From: Janthinobacterium sp. SUN073
Lineage (GTDB): Bacteria; Pseudomonadota; Gammaproteobacteria; Burkholderiales; Burkholderiaceae_D
Assembly (NCBI RefSeq): GCF_030397665.1
Contig: NZ_JAPUBT010000006.1
Coordinates: forward strand, 124,001 to 188,000
Direction: 5' to 3'
Length of the DNA stretch: 64,000 nucleotides
Shown: one piece after another, positions 52,122-60,181 of the stretch
Numbering within the stretch: the stretch's first letter is position 1
Layout of the letters: the number at the start of each line of letters is the position of its first letter
Translations under genes and position numbers: made by a program
Notes under the pieces: generated by a model
The model's database searches: none
Seen by the model: only the letters and a program-made list of their open reading frames with translations
What the model was told of the DNA's origin: nothing

Positions 52122-52817
52122 ATGAACGCCGACCCTCTCGAAATCCAAAAATTCAGTGAGCTGGCCCACCGCTGGTGGGACCCCACTTCCGAGTTTCGTC
52201 CCTTGCACGAAATCAACCCCCTGCGCCTGGAATGGATCAACGCGAAAGTGCCGCTGGCCGGCAAGCGCGTGATCGACATCGGCTGCGGCGGCGGCATCCT
52301 GGCCGAATCGATGGCCCGCAAGGGCGCCGACGTGACCGGCATCGACCTGTCCGACAAGGCCCTGAAAGTGGCCGACCTGCACAGCCTGGAATCGGGCGCC
52401 AAGGTACGCTACAAGCTGATCGCCGCCGAAGCCATGGCCGAGGAAGAGCCGGGCCAGTACGACGTCGTGACCTGCATGGAAATGCTCGAGCACGTGCCGG
52501 ACCCCGCCGCCATCGTCAAGGCTTGCGCCACGCTGGTGAAACCGGGCGGCCACGTCTTCCTGTCGACCCTGAACCGCAACCCGAAAGCGTATCTGTTCGC
52601 CATCCTGGGCGCCGAGTACCTGCTGCGCCTGCTGCCGAAAGGCACGCACGACTATGACAAATTCATCACCCCGTCCGAACTGTCGCAATACCTGCGCAGC
52701 GCCGGCCTGGACGTCAACAGCATGCGCGGCATGGGCTACAATCCGCTGACCAAGATTTACTCACTTAATAGCGATACCAGCGTCAATTATCTGGTGGCCT
52801 GCACCCGGCCGCTGTAA
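52122..52817 (+). CDS. ubiG: Bifunctional ubiquinone O-methyltransferase UbiG
   Basis: 231 residues with SAM motif [13 protein letters not shown] near residue 50, [20 protein letters not shown] at the start, and the post-I motif [11 protein letters not shown]. UbiG performs both O-methylations in ubiquinone biosynthesis. It lies between ompA and gph, as in other betaproteobacteria. Confidence 0.94.
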   Translation: MNADPLEIQKFSELAHRWWDPTSEFRPLHEINPLRLEWINAKVPLAGKRVIDIGCGGGILAESMARKGADVTGIDLSDKALKVADLHSLESGAKVRYKLIAAEAMAEEEPGQYDVVTCMEMLEHVPDPAAIVKACATLVKPGGHVFLSTLNRNPKAYLFAILGAEYLLRLLPKGTHDYDKFITPSELSQYLRSAGLDVNSMRGMGYNPLTKIYSLNSDTSVNYLVACTRPL

Positions 52818-52885
52818 CCATCACGCACAATACAAGGCGGCTGCGGCCGCCATTTTTCATTCTTACTTGACACCTTTTGCCCGCC

Positions 52886-53590
52886 ATGATCACAGACCAT
52901 CTGCCAGCCCCGCGCGCCATCCTGTTCGACCTCGACGGCACCCTGGCCGACACCGCGCCCGACCTGGCGGCGGCCATCAACCTGCTGCGCGCACGCGCCG
53001 GCCTGGCGCCGACCCCGTATGACATCCTGCGCCCCACCGCCTCGGCCGGCGCGCGCGGCATGATAGGCGCCTCCTATGGCATAGGCCCGGGTGAAAGCGG
53101 CTACGAAGCCCTGAAAGACGGTTTCCTGAACAATTACGAAGCAGCCCTGGCCGTGGAAAGCCGTTTATTTGACGGCATCCCCGCCCTGCTCGACGGCTTG
53201 CAAGCCTTGGGCCTGGCCTGGGGCGTGGTCACCAACAAGGCCGCCCGCTTCACCGACCCGCTGGTGGGCCAGATCGGCCTGGGCGCGGCCGGCTGCGTGA
53301 TCTCGGGCGACACCATGGCGCACCCGAAACCGCACCCCGCCCCCCTGCTGGAAGCGGCGCGCCGCTTGGCATTGCAGCCAGAAGACTGCTGGTACGTGGG
53401 CGACGACCTGCGCGACATCCAGGCCGGCCGCGCCGCCGGCATGCGCACGGTCGCCTGCGCCTGGGGCTACTGCGGCCCCGTCGAGCCACAGCACTGGAAG
53501 GCCGACCACCTGCTGGACACGCCGCAGGCCCTGCTCGAGCTGGTGACTGGCGTGGTGAAGGCGGCGCAGGCGCGGCAGCTGGCGGCGTAA
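52886..53590 (+). CDS. gph: Phosphoglycolate phosphatase
   Basis: 234 residues of HAD subfamily I. Catalytic DLDGTLADT is at residue 13, motif II TNK in GVVTNKAARFTD, motif III Lys in MAHPKPHPAPLLEAA, and motif IV GDDLRDIQAGRAAGM. Hydrolysis of 2-phosphoglycolate is the usual role. The ATG at 52886 is preferred over the TTG upstream. It is preceded by ubiG with 68 bases between. Confidence 0.87.
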   Translation: MITDHLPAPRAILFDLDGTLADTAPDLAAAINLLRARAGLAPTPYDILRPTASAGARGMIGASYGIGPGESGYEALKDGFLNNYEAALAVESRLFDGIPALLDGLQALGLAWGVVTNKAARFTDPLVGQIGLGAAGCVISGDTMAHPKPHPAPLLEAARRLALQPEDCWYVGDDLRDIQAGRAAGMRTVACAWGYCGPVEPQHWKADHLLDTPQALLELVTGVVKAAQARQLAA

Positions 53591-53656
53591 ATCGGCCTCC
53601 ACTTGATCTGGCGCGCCAACAAACGAATGCATCATGCAAGAGTGTGAAGATTGCGC

Positions 53657-53662
53657 TACAAT
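53657..53662 (+). promoter_or_regulatory. -10 box of the tmRNA promoter
   Basis: TACAAT lies 11 bases before the mature 5' end of ssrA. No good -35 element is seen at normal spacing. Confidence 0.5.
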
Positions 53663-53673
53663 GAAGGTTCTGT

Positions 53674-54034
53674 GGGGACGACCTGGTTTCGACGTGGGTT
53701 GCAAAGCAGCGCAGGGCATACCGAGGGCGGGCTACCTCGTAAATACAACCTGAAAAAACTTAACTGCAAACGATAACTCGTACGCACTGGCAGCTTAATT
53801 GCTGTTAGCTCTAGAACACCTCGTCCCTGGGGTGGGCCGTCAAAAGCTCTAGAGTCATTTACAGGGACTCGTCTGATGCTGGGTTACTTAGCGTCCGACT
53901 AAATAATAGGTAACTCGCTTGCCCATAACGTGCACATCCGTGCTGGCTGAGTTAAATTAAATGATAGTGCTAAGTATGTAGAACTGTCTGTGGAGTGCTT
54001 GCGGACGCGGGTTCGATTCCCGCCGTCTCCACCA
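53674..54034 (+). ncRNA. ssrA: Transfer-messenger RNA
   Basis: The 5' end GGGGACG pairs with CGTCTCC near the 3' end (one G-U pair), and the encoded 3' end is ACCA. The T-arm GGGTTCGATTCCCGCC is typical. The tag frame begins with GCA at 53766 and reads ANDNSYALAA, ending at the TAA 53796-53798. The internal sequence contains several hairpin pseudoknot segments. tmRNA rescues stalled ribosomes and tags the nascent peptide for proteolysis with SmpB. Confidence 0.97.
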
Positions 54035-54036
54035 CT

Positions 54037-54090
54037 GAATAAATAAAAAGGGCTTCCCCGTTTTGGCGGGGAGGCCCTTTTTATTTATTC
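54037..54090 (+). terminator. Long palindromic terminator after ssrA
   Basis: Two 24-base arms beginning GAATAAATAAAAAGGGC pair with a single G-U. The downstream arm contains the T-rich stretch that ends the tmRNA transcript. Reading the other way, it would also stop transcription toward ssrA. Confidence 0.85.
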
Positions 54091-54117
54091 CATGCATGCA
54101 GAGCGCGGGCAGCGCAT

Positions 54118-54207
54118 CCGCGTCCGGTACGGACGCGGGGGTTTTGCGGGACTTCGGCGAGCGCAGCTCGGCGCCGCAAAACCGGGTTGCGCTTGCAAGC
54201 GCAACCC
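54118..54207. repeat. Three successive hairpins downstream of ssrA
   Basis: 54118-54138: CCGCGTCCG / CGGACGCGG with a 3-base loop. 54141-54182: GTTTTGCGG / CCGCAAAAC around 24 bases. 54184-54207: GGGTTGCGCTT / AAGCGCAACCC, a perfect 11-base pair. They lie in the gap between ssrA and the orphan gene at 54358. Confidence 0.75.
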
Positions 54208-54357
54208 TCTCCGATTCGTCTGACTGGCTCTTGTGCCGCAGGCGGTTTTTCCTAACGACAACTTTAGCGGCTCAGGCTGTATACGAATGCCGGACCTCGC
54301 TCTGTGTCAGGGGCCGATGATATAGTGGCGGGAATGTATTCACTGAAGGAAACCAAC

Positions 54358-54660
54358 ATGAAAAACGACGCAACCGCTCGCCCGCAAGCAACCCAGGCAC
54401 CTGCCAGACTCAGCAAAGGGGACTTCGTCACCGCACTGCGCAAGCAGCTGCAAGAAGCAGCAAAGGCCGGCGAAACCAGCGTGGACGTACGCGCTGCGAC
54501 CCTGCACACCGACGTTGGCGTTTATCCCGCGCGCGGCCACTCGATGCCGACCTGTTGCACGGTAATGTATGAAGAGATGCAGCCGGGTGACGAGATACTG
54601 CTGACGCCATCCGGCGGGAAAGGACCTACGCTGCTGGTACGGTATAAATTCCCGCGCTGA
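54358..54660 (+). CDS. Conserved-looking small protein of unknown function
   Basis: 100 residues; AAGGA lies eight bases before the ATG at 54358. The sequence has a helical N-terminal half (LSKGDFVTALRKQLQEAAKA) and a beta-rich half with HSMPTCCTVMYEEMQPGDEI, ending GPTLLVRYKFPR. I have the impression of similar modules occurring near or fused to HNH-type nucleases, but cannot confirm this. No signal peptide. It opens the accessory region after ssrA. Confidence 0.6.
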   Translation: MKNDATARPQATQAPARLSKGDFVTALRKQLQEAAKAGETSVDVRAATLHTDVGVYPARGHSMPTCCTVMYEEMQPGDEILLTPSGGKGPTLLVRYKFPR

Positions 54661-54951
54661 AAATCACGGTCTTAAGCTACTGGTGGCGATTCAGAGCGCT
54701 AATCTGCTCCGTCCGCTTCCGTCCCCGAAAGCAGCCAGTCAATCCGTATTGACACAGCCAGGGAAGACTCTTGTTGTGGCCATAGACGGAACTCCCCTCG
54801 CTCCGCAGGACTTAAAACAGGCCATAGCCGAGCACCAGGTTGACGCCAATAGAATTAGTAAATATGCTACATCTATACATGTAAAAACTTGCACTTTCAT
54901 GCCCGCTGAAACCATCTACAAGAGTGACCAGACAAGCCACAGCGGCGAAAA

Positions 54952-55077
54952 ATGCAGGACTACAAGCACGGCCAGCGAGCCATATCCAGCAAAGGCACGA
55001 TGATCAAACCAAGCAAGCAGAAGGGCCACCTGAGCAAACGCGATCTCGACGCATTGGCAAAGAAATCCCAACCATGA
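54952..55077 (+). CDS. Small basic ORF (41 aa) overlapping the start of the membrane gene
   Basis: A 41-codon frame with a plausible composition: MQDYKHGQRAISSKGTMIKP at the start and then SKQKGHLSKRDLDALAKKSQP. Its TGA overlaps the next ATG (ATGA at 55074-55077), the classical sign of translational coupling. The ribosome site (GGCGAAAA) is weak. No similarity is recognised. Confidence 0.4.
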   Translation: MQDYKHGQRAISSKGTMIKPSKQKGHLSKRDLDALAKKSQP

Positions 55078-55598
55078 AAATTGCGCGCCCGCTTTCCTCC
55101 GGTTTCCTCGTGCTGGCTGTGGCCCTCGTCGTCTATGGTCTTTTCGGCTTCTCCCGTTTTGCGTGGTACACCGGCGTCTACTATGACGAGCGCATGATCC
55201 TGTTCGACCACGGCGCCTATCCTTTTGCCTGGGGTATCGCGTTGCTGCTGACGGGGCAAATCGCCCGCTTGCACCATCGTCGGCCAGCCATGCTGCTCGC
55301 CGCTGGCGCCGCCCTGCTGCTGCTTCTCTGGAAGCGCGCAACGGTACCTGCCGCCATCGCCAATCAGCGACTTTTTCCGGATCCTGCTTTACTGGAGGGA
55401 CTGATTGTTACCGCTGCCGTGGTCATCGTCCTGGCGCTGATAGACCGCCCCGTCGAGCAGGCCATCCGCAAGGCACTTGCTCGTACCCGGTGCCCCTTGA
55501 AGGTCCACCGCCGCCCCCACTACTCGCCACACGCCGCCCCACCAACCGCTCCTCCGATACTCAACCCCGTCGACAAATCAAAGCCAAAATCGCAGTAG
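55074..55598 (+). CDS. Multi-pass membrane protein of unknown function
   Basis: 174 residues with about four membrane helices: FLVLAVALVVYGLFGF, FAWGIALLLTGQIARL, AMLLAAGAALLLLLW and LIVTAAVVIVLALI. The soluble C-terminal tail from residue 145 is Pro/His-rich, and its coding DNA overlaps the end of the convergent gene at 55520 by 79 bases. The overlap could mean that the tail is a frameshift artefact or a late extension. No function assigned. Confidence 0.6.
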   Translation: MKIARPLSSGFLVLAVALVVYGLFGFSRFAWYTGVYYDERMILFDHGAYPFAWGIALLLTGQIARLHHRRPAMLLAAGAALLLLLWKRATVPAAIANQRLFPDPALLEGLIVTAAVVIVLALIDRPVEQAIRKALARTRCPLKVHRRPHYSPHAAPPTAPPILNPVDKSKPKSQ

Positions 55599-55906
55599 TG
55601 GCCATCCTTTGGCCGATATCGGCACAGCAGCATGTCACGATGGCGAATGCGTATTTGCGCATCGGGACAGCCATTGGGCAAATCCGGCCTCATGGCGTCG
55701 AACATGTCTCTGGCAGCGGCTCCCGTCAATCGAAACGCGACTTTGGTATCGCCCGCAACCGGGGCGACGGCTTCGTCAAGATATCCGCCATAGATCGCGT
55801 ACGAAGCTGAAAAATTCCTCTCTGCAAACGCCCATACGGCCCGAGCCTGGTGCGCCAACAGCAGGCACAGTAGCGTGACGCCTAGCAGGCTGGCGCGCCT
55901 CAGCAT
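55520..55906 (-). CDS. Secreted four-cysteine protein, paralog 1 (immunity candidate)
   Basis: 128 residues: signal peptide ending ARAV, then a domain shared with the proteins at 55900-56268 and 60312-60680. Conserved elements are SYAIYGGYL, a VAFRLTGAAARDMFDAMRPD block, then NGCPDAQIR, LLCRYRPKDGHYCDFGFDLS and SIGGAVGG. The cysteines suggest a disulfide-bonded periplasmic fold. Its ATG overlaps the stop of the upstream paralog by seven bases. The C-terminus is longer (AACGE) than in the others. The immunity role is inferred from the adjacent peptidase gene. Confidence 0.7.
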   Translation of the reverse strand: MLRRASLLGVTLLCLLLAHQARAVWAFAERNFSASYAIYGGYLDEAVAPVAGDTKVAFRLTGAAARDMFDAMRPDLPNGCPDAQIRIRHRDMLLCRYRPKDGHYCDFGFDLSTGLSIGGAVGGAACGE

Positions 55907-56268
55907 ACGGAGCCGCCAATGCTGCGCCCCGTCAGCAAATCAAAGCCGAAGTCGCAATGATGGCCATCACGGGGATGGTAGGAGCAGCTCACTTCCGCCC
56001 GCTGGCGCAATCGATATTCGCCATCCACGCCGCACGCGTTGCGCAAGTCGGGCCCCATCGCATCAAATAGCTGTTTCGCCGCCTTGCCGTCGATCCAGAA
56101 CGCGATGCGCTTGTCTTTCCTGGTTGGCGGCTGCGGATCGCTCAGGCTTCCGCCATAAATCGCATAGCGGCCTTTGAATGACTGGTAAGAAAATAACCAT
56201 TTGGGAGCGGATTGGGCCATGGCCGTAGCCAAAACAAGAAGAAGAAAAACAACGAGAAGGCGTTTCAT
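55900..56268 (-). CDS. Secreted four-cysteine protein, paralog 2 (immunity candidate)
   Basis: 122 residues from the ATG at 56268 (AAGG eight bases upstream), with a signal peptide ending AMAQS. The domain aligns with paralog 1 and with the protein at 60312: YQSFKGRYAIYGGSLSDPQP, KAAKQLFDAMGPDLRNAC, VSCSYHPRDGHHCDFGFDLL and the terminal SIGGSVC. It follows the MepA-like gene after 14 bases, so peptidase and paralogs form an operon. A role in protecting the cell wall from the peptidase is inference. Confidence 0.75.
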   Translation of the reverse strand: MKRLLVVFLLLVLATAMAQSAPKWLFSYQSFKGRYAIYGGSLSDPQPPTRKDKRIAFWIDGKAAKQLFDAMGPDLRNACGVDGEYRLRQRAEVSCSYHPRDGHHCDFGFDLLTGRSIGGSVC

Positions 56269-56281
56269 ATCATCTGCCTTG

Positions 56282-56743
56282 CTACTTGATCGTGACATGG
56301 AAATGGTCGTCGTGCCGTATGAGGGGTCTTACCCGGGGAATAGTGGGATCATTAAAAAAAATAACGTGGACAAAGCTGAATTCAAAAAATATGCGGATTA
56401 ACCGGGCCGTGGCATCGCGGTCGTACTGAGAGTCAAACCTTGTTACAGGGCTATTCATTTTGTCTTTGCGAAGCAATCGGACGTCGACGTCTTTTCCGCT
56501 TCGATGACTTTTATGTTCACTGTAGGGAACACCATCAGCCAGGCTGATATTTCCGAAACCAATTTTCCGGCTATCGATACCTTGCCATTGATGCTCAACC
56601 AAAAACAGGAGCGAAAGCAGTTTGGGATGCGCATATTGGCCGGCGCCATTCGGCGGCGTCCCGTAGGTGTAATATCCCGCGCCTTCAGGTCGTTGCGGAA
56701 GATTGAAATAGCCGCGTCCATCCTTTGGCTGCAATTCCAGCAT
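56282..56743 (-). CDS. MepA-like (M74/LAS) peptidoglycan endopeptidase, leaderless
   Basis: 153 residues from the ATG at 56743, with GGAG five bases upstream. Layout like E. coli MepA: AHPKLLSLLFLVEHQWQG, then the metal motif GVPYSEHKSHRSGKDVDVRL (H-x-S-H...G-x-D-V-D) and the terminal HxH in RPLIRHDDHFHVTIK. MepA has a signal peptide, whereas this protein does not: it begins MLELQPKDGRGYFNLPQ. A cytoplasmic peptidoglycan peptidase followed by secreted partner genes is the arrangement expected for a secreted effector such as those of type VI systems. That is inference, as no secretion genes are in the window. Confidence 0.75.
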   Translation of the reverse strand: MLELQPKDGRGYFNLPQRPEGAGYYTYGTPPNGAGQYAHPKLLSLLFLVEHQWQGIDSRKIGFGNISLADGVPYSEHKSHRSGKDVDVRLLRKDKMNSPVTRFDSQYDRDATARLIRIFFEFSFVHVIFFNDPTIPRVRPLIRHDDHFHVTIK

Positions 56744-56949
56744 GCGTACTCCTGAATGCAAAATCCCGGACTCAGCTCAAACCAATGGCACGATGCCCCC
56801 GTGGCAGGACTCCTTGCACGCTCGCAAAGAAATCTGTGCGCTCGACAATTCTTACCGCTATGCATTTTCTGAGCATTGCGAAGGATCAAAGGTCCGTACG
56901 TTGGTGGACTTGTTGCCAGTTGAAGCGATGGCGTTGCGCCATTTCGAAG

Positions 56950-57402
56950 TTAAAAAACATCACCCCTTAAATATTCCATCGCCCGCCGATACTTCTCCAC
57001 CCGCTCCAGATCCTTCTGCGTCGGCGCCCCTATCCTCGACAAATCGCTGTTCTCAGCCAGATCAGCCAGCTTGACGGCCTTGCCGACCGGGTCCTGGGCC
57101 GCGCGGGTGATGAATGCTTCGTACGACTCGCCCTCGACCTTGGTCACGGCGCGCACGCCGTCGATGACTTCCCGGGAAAATCCTTCGCGCACCAGGTCAT
57201 CGAGGGTGATTTTTCCGTCGCTGTCTTCCACCACGTCATGCAGCACGGCGACAATCTGCTGGGCGCCAGGGGCGACGCGCAGCATGACGCGCAAGGGGTG
57301 CAGTATGTAGGGCGCACCGCCCTTGTCCGTCTGGCCGGCATGGGTGGCGGCGGCGATTTCAATCGCGCGCTCCAGGGTGGCGCGTCTTGCGTGTTCAGTC
57401 AT
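56950..57402 (-). CDS. HD-domain (p)ppGpp hydrolase-like protein (small alarmone hydrolase)
   Basis: 150 residues from the ATG at 57402, with GGAGTGAAG upstream. An HD phosphohydrolase core of RelA/SpoT/MESH1 type is visible: THAGQTDKGGAPYILHPLRV with the first His, IVAVLHDVVEDSDGKITLDD with the HD pair, and the distal Asp in AVKLADLAENSDLSRIG. There is no synthetase domain. Such stand-alone hydrolases cleave (p)ppGpp (bacterial homologues of MESH1). The next gene upstream ends two bases before its start, so the two are co-transcribed. Confidence 0.8.
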   Translation of the reverse strand: MTEHARRATLERAIEIAAATHAGQTDKGGAPYILHPLRVMLRVAPGAQQIVAVLHDVVEDSDGKITLDDLVREGFSREVIDGVRAVTKVEGESYEAFITRAAQDPVGKAVKLADLAENSDLSRIGAPTQKDLERVEKYRRAMEYLRGDVF

Positions 57403-57404
57403 CT

Positions 57405-58244
57405 TCACTCCACTTTGATTGGTGACCCCGTTGCGCGCCAGCCGCGGCGCTGCAAGTGGCACACGCTCGTGCACAGCAAGGCTGGCAACAATAAATTGAG
57501 GACCGGTATGAGCATCAGCAAACACAACAGCAGGCCCAGGGCAAAGATCACCGGACGCTGCTCGCGGCGCAACGCCGTTTCTTGTTCGACGCTGAGCACC
57601 TCCGCGGCCGCCGTGCCGTAGATCATTTGCACATTCCAGGCCAGCAAGTACGAGATCAGCACGCACATCGCCCATACGGGTATCAGCAGGGAAAGCAGCA
57701 GCAACAGGCGCCGCCGCCAGGCGGGGCGCACGGCGGAGGCATCCAGGCCGGCCGGCGCTTGCCACGCAACATAGCGGCGCGCCGCCACGGCCTTGGCGCG
57801 CTCCAGCAACAACCAGCGCAGCGGCAAGCGCGCCGTGCCGATGGCGCCGACGATAAAGACCATCACATAGAAAAAAGCAGCCAGCGCCAGCAGCGCCAGG
57901 GCGATCTGGCCGATCGACAGCAGGGCTTTGGCGGCGCTGCCCAGGCCGCCGGCGATATTACCCATCTGCGAGAGCGTGGCCGGTCCGTTGGCGAGTGTCC
58001 CGACGCCATCCATCACGCCCAGGCCCAGCAAGCCGGCGACGGACACCAGCGCCAGCATGGCGCTCAGCTCGACAAAAAAACGGCCGAAACAGCTATACAG
58101 TCCCAGCCACAGCACCACGACCGCCATGCACCACAGGGCGGAGCGCCACCACAAGCCCGCATGACGCGCATCGCGCAGTCCCAGGCCGATGCACGTGAAA
58201 GCTTCCCGCCAGGCCAGCAGCCAGGTTTGCAATATGTGTGTCAC
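57405..58244 (-). CDS. Multi-pass membrane protein, EI24/CysZ-like candidate
   Basis: About 279 residues if translation starts at the GTG at 58244; an upstream ATG at 58346 is possible but its N-terminus looks non-coding. Six or more hydrophobic helices are present (WLGLYSCFGRFFVELSAM, QIALALLALAAFFYVMVFI, LLLLLSLLIPVWAMCVLISY and ALGLLLCLLMLIPVLNLL). The ending RRE...RPVIFALG and IPVLNLLLPALLCTSVCHLQ resembles EI24-domain proteins such as CysZ. Function unknown; sulfate uptake cannot be claimed. Confidence 0.6.
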   Translation of the reverse strand: MTHILQTWLLAWREAFTCIGLGLRDARHAGLWWRSALWCMAVVVLWLGLYSCFGRFFVELSAMLALVSVAGLLGLGVMDGVGTLANGPATLSQMGNIAGGLGSAAKALLSIGQIALALLALAAFFYVMVFIVGAIGTARLPLRWLLLERAKAVAARRYVAWQAPAGLDASAVRPAWRRRLLLLLSLLIPVWAMCVLISYLLAWNVQMIYGTAAAEVLSVEQETALRREQRPVIFALGLLLCLLMLIPVLNLLLPALLCTSVCHLQRRGWRATGSPIKVE

Positions 58245-58378
58245 GCTCAAGCGTACTCCGCAATGAAGGGGCGGATACGTCGATCCGTAGTTTGCCGATT
58301 GTACATGGACGAGGCTGGCATACGCGCCACTCAGGACGCAGCACAAAGCTGACGGCGACCCTCAGCATTCAGAACTTG

Positions 58379-59980
58379 CTATCGAAACGCAAAAACAGTC
58401 GCAGCCTGCTCGGCAGGCTCGCAAGCAGACTCATAGCAGACCTGGTTTCTGCCGGATGCCTTGGCCTTGTACAAGGCTTTATCAGCGAACTCAATCAGTT
58501 CCACTGCCTGGTTTTCCAGATGCACTGGCATAAACGCCGCCACGCCGACGCTGGCCGTCACCACGCCAAGAGGATTGCCCCGATGCTCGATTCCCAGCGA
58601 CTGCACGGCATGGCGAACACCTTCCGCCACCGCCAATGCGCCCGCCAGATCCGTACCGGGCAATAAAATGACCAATTCCTCGCCACCATAGCGCGCAGCA
58701 AGGTCGCCCGGTCTGCGCATGCTATAGGCCACCACACTGCCAATTTTTCTCAAGCACTCGTCACCGGCCACATGGCCATAGATATCGTTGTATTGCTTGA
58801 AGAAGTCGACATCGATCAAGACCAGTCCCAGAGCGCTTTTTTCACGCTGTCCACGGCTGAACTCGGCAAGCAGCGACTGATCGAAATGGCGCCGGTTCGC
58901 CAGCCCCGTCAATCCATCCTGGTTGGCAAGGCGGGCCAGGGTTTCATTGATCAATTCCAGCTCATTCCGCGCCGCGACCAGCCCCGCCTCGCTCTTGACC
59001 CGCAAATCGATTTGCCGCACCACGCGGTAGCCGATGAAGGCAATCAGCAACACCAATACCCCACCAACTGCATTTTGCAAGACCGCGTCAAGGCGCCACT
59101 CGGCCAACACCTCATCCTGTGACAATGCGGCAGAAACCACCAGCGGGTATTCCTCGATTCTGCGGTAGCTATTGATACGCGTCACGCCATCGACGCGCGA
59201 CCGGATCACGGCCGTGCCAACCGGACTTTTGGGTAAATAATCATGAAACACCGGGAACTGCGAAATATCGCGTCCCAGCAAGCTCTCATCGAACGGCCGC
59301 CGCAACAAAAGAATGCCCGCTCCATTCGCAATGAAAATAGCCCCCTTTTCACCTATCGCAAAACGTTCGTAAAACAGCCTGAAATAATTCATGTCGATGG
59401 TCGCCAGCGCCACGCCGCCGAAACTGCCGTCAGGCATATTGATCCGCCGCGATACCGTGACGATCCAGTCCCCGGTCGATTTGCTGCGCACGGGCGGGCC
59501 GACATAAGGCCCCCGGTCATCATGTGTTCGATGATATTTGAAATAATCTCGATCGGAATTATTCAGATTGCTCAACAGCGTTTTTTGTGAGTTCACGAGC
59601 CAGCTGCCATCCTTGGCATAGATGAAGATGCCGTGCAGCTGCGGCAGCTCGCCTACGCGGGTAACCAGCAATTTATGGATACGGGTCAGTTCAAGATCGG
59701 AAATACCGTCTGCCTCCACCCGTTCCACCAGTCCGACCAGCACCGTATCGGCCTCCTTGATGGTGTCATACGCATGCTGCGCGACGGATTGCGCCAGATT
59801 GGCGCTTTCACGCGCCGCTTCATTGAGCTGCACTTCGCGTGCGCGCAAGGTCATCCATAGCTGGAGCGCCAGCAGCGACAGGCACACCAGCACGACAAAT
59901 GAAATGGCCTGCGGCAACAAGGAAAAAACCCGGAAACCCGCTCCCGGCAGTCGTGGCGGCAGGCTGCGTGACCTGGTCAT
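58379..59980 (-). CDS. Membrane diguanylate cyclase with dCACHE-like sensor
   Basis: 533 residues: a membrane helix at about 25-45, a periplasmic dCACHE-type sensor (about 55-310, with DGSWLVNSQKTLLSNLNNSD and SGVALATI-like GGVALATIDMNYF), and a second helix (about 320-340). A GGDEF domain follows with the active site GGEEL at 432-436. An RxxD inhibitory site (RPGD) lies five residues before GGEEL, so product feedback is expected. It synthesises cyclic di-GMP in response to an unknown extracellular ligand. Confidence 0.9.
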   Translation of the reverse strand: MTRSRSLPPRLPGAGFRVFSLLPQAISFVVLVCLSLLALQLWMTLRAREVQLNEAARESANLAQSVAQHAYDTIKEADTVLVGLVERVEADGISDLELTRIHKLLVTRVGELPQLHGIFIYAKDGSWLVNSQKTLLSNLNNSDRDYFKYHRTHDDRGPYVGPPVRSKSTGDWIVTVSRRINMPDGSFGGVALATIDMNYFRLFYERFAIGEKGAIFIANGAGILLLRRPFDESLLGRDISQFPVFHDYLPKSPVGTAVIRSRVDGVTRINSYRRIEEYPLVVSAALSQDEVLAEWRLDAVLQNAVGGVLVLLIAFIGYRVVRQIDLRVKSEAGLVAARNELELINETLARLANQDGLTGLANRRHFDQSLLAEFSRGQREKSALGLVLIDVDFFKQYNDIYGHVAGDECLRKIGSVVAYSMRRPGDLAARYGGEELVILLPGTDLAGALAVAEGVRHAVQSLGIEHRGNPLGVVTASVGVAAFMPVHLENQAVELIEFADKALYKAKASGRNQVCYESACEPAEQAATVFAFR

Positions 59981-60181
59981 GGATACACTCCCGGTTTGAT
60001 ATCTAGTGAAGTGTGCACGAAATCGGCAGCAACATACTCACACATCGTCACAAAAGATATAAAAAAGCTACCGCGACACTTGCCGGGCAAGGTGTTCTTT
60101 CCGCCATGGCGGCGGTAAATCCTGTTCCAGCCCGCAATTGTTTGCGATACCGCAATTCCAGCTGGAACGGACTGCGAAACA

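Noticed and set aside
54683..55003. A 106-codon plus-strand frame after the gene at 54358
   Set aside because: GTG start without a ribosome site, mixed composition, and it overlaps the better coupled 41-codon frame.
56455..56889. A 144-codon minus-strand frame overlapping the MepA-like gene in another phase
   Set aside because: The alternative phase has the full metal-binding motifs and a strong ribosome site; this one has none.
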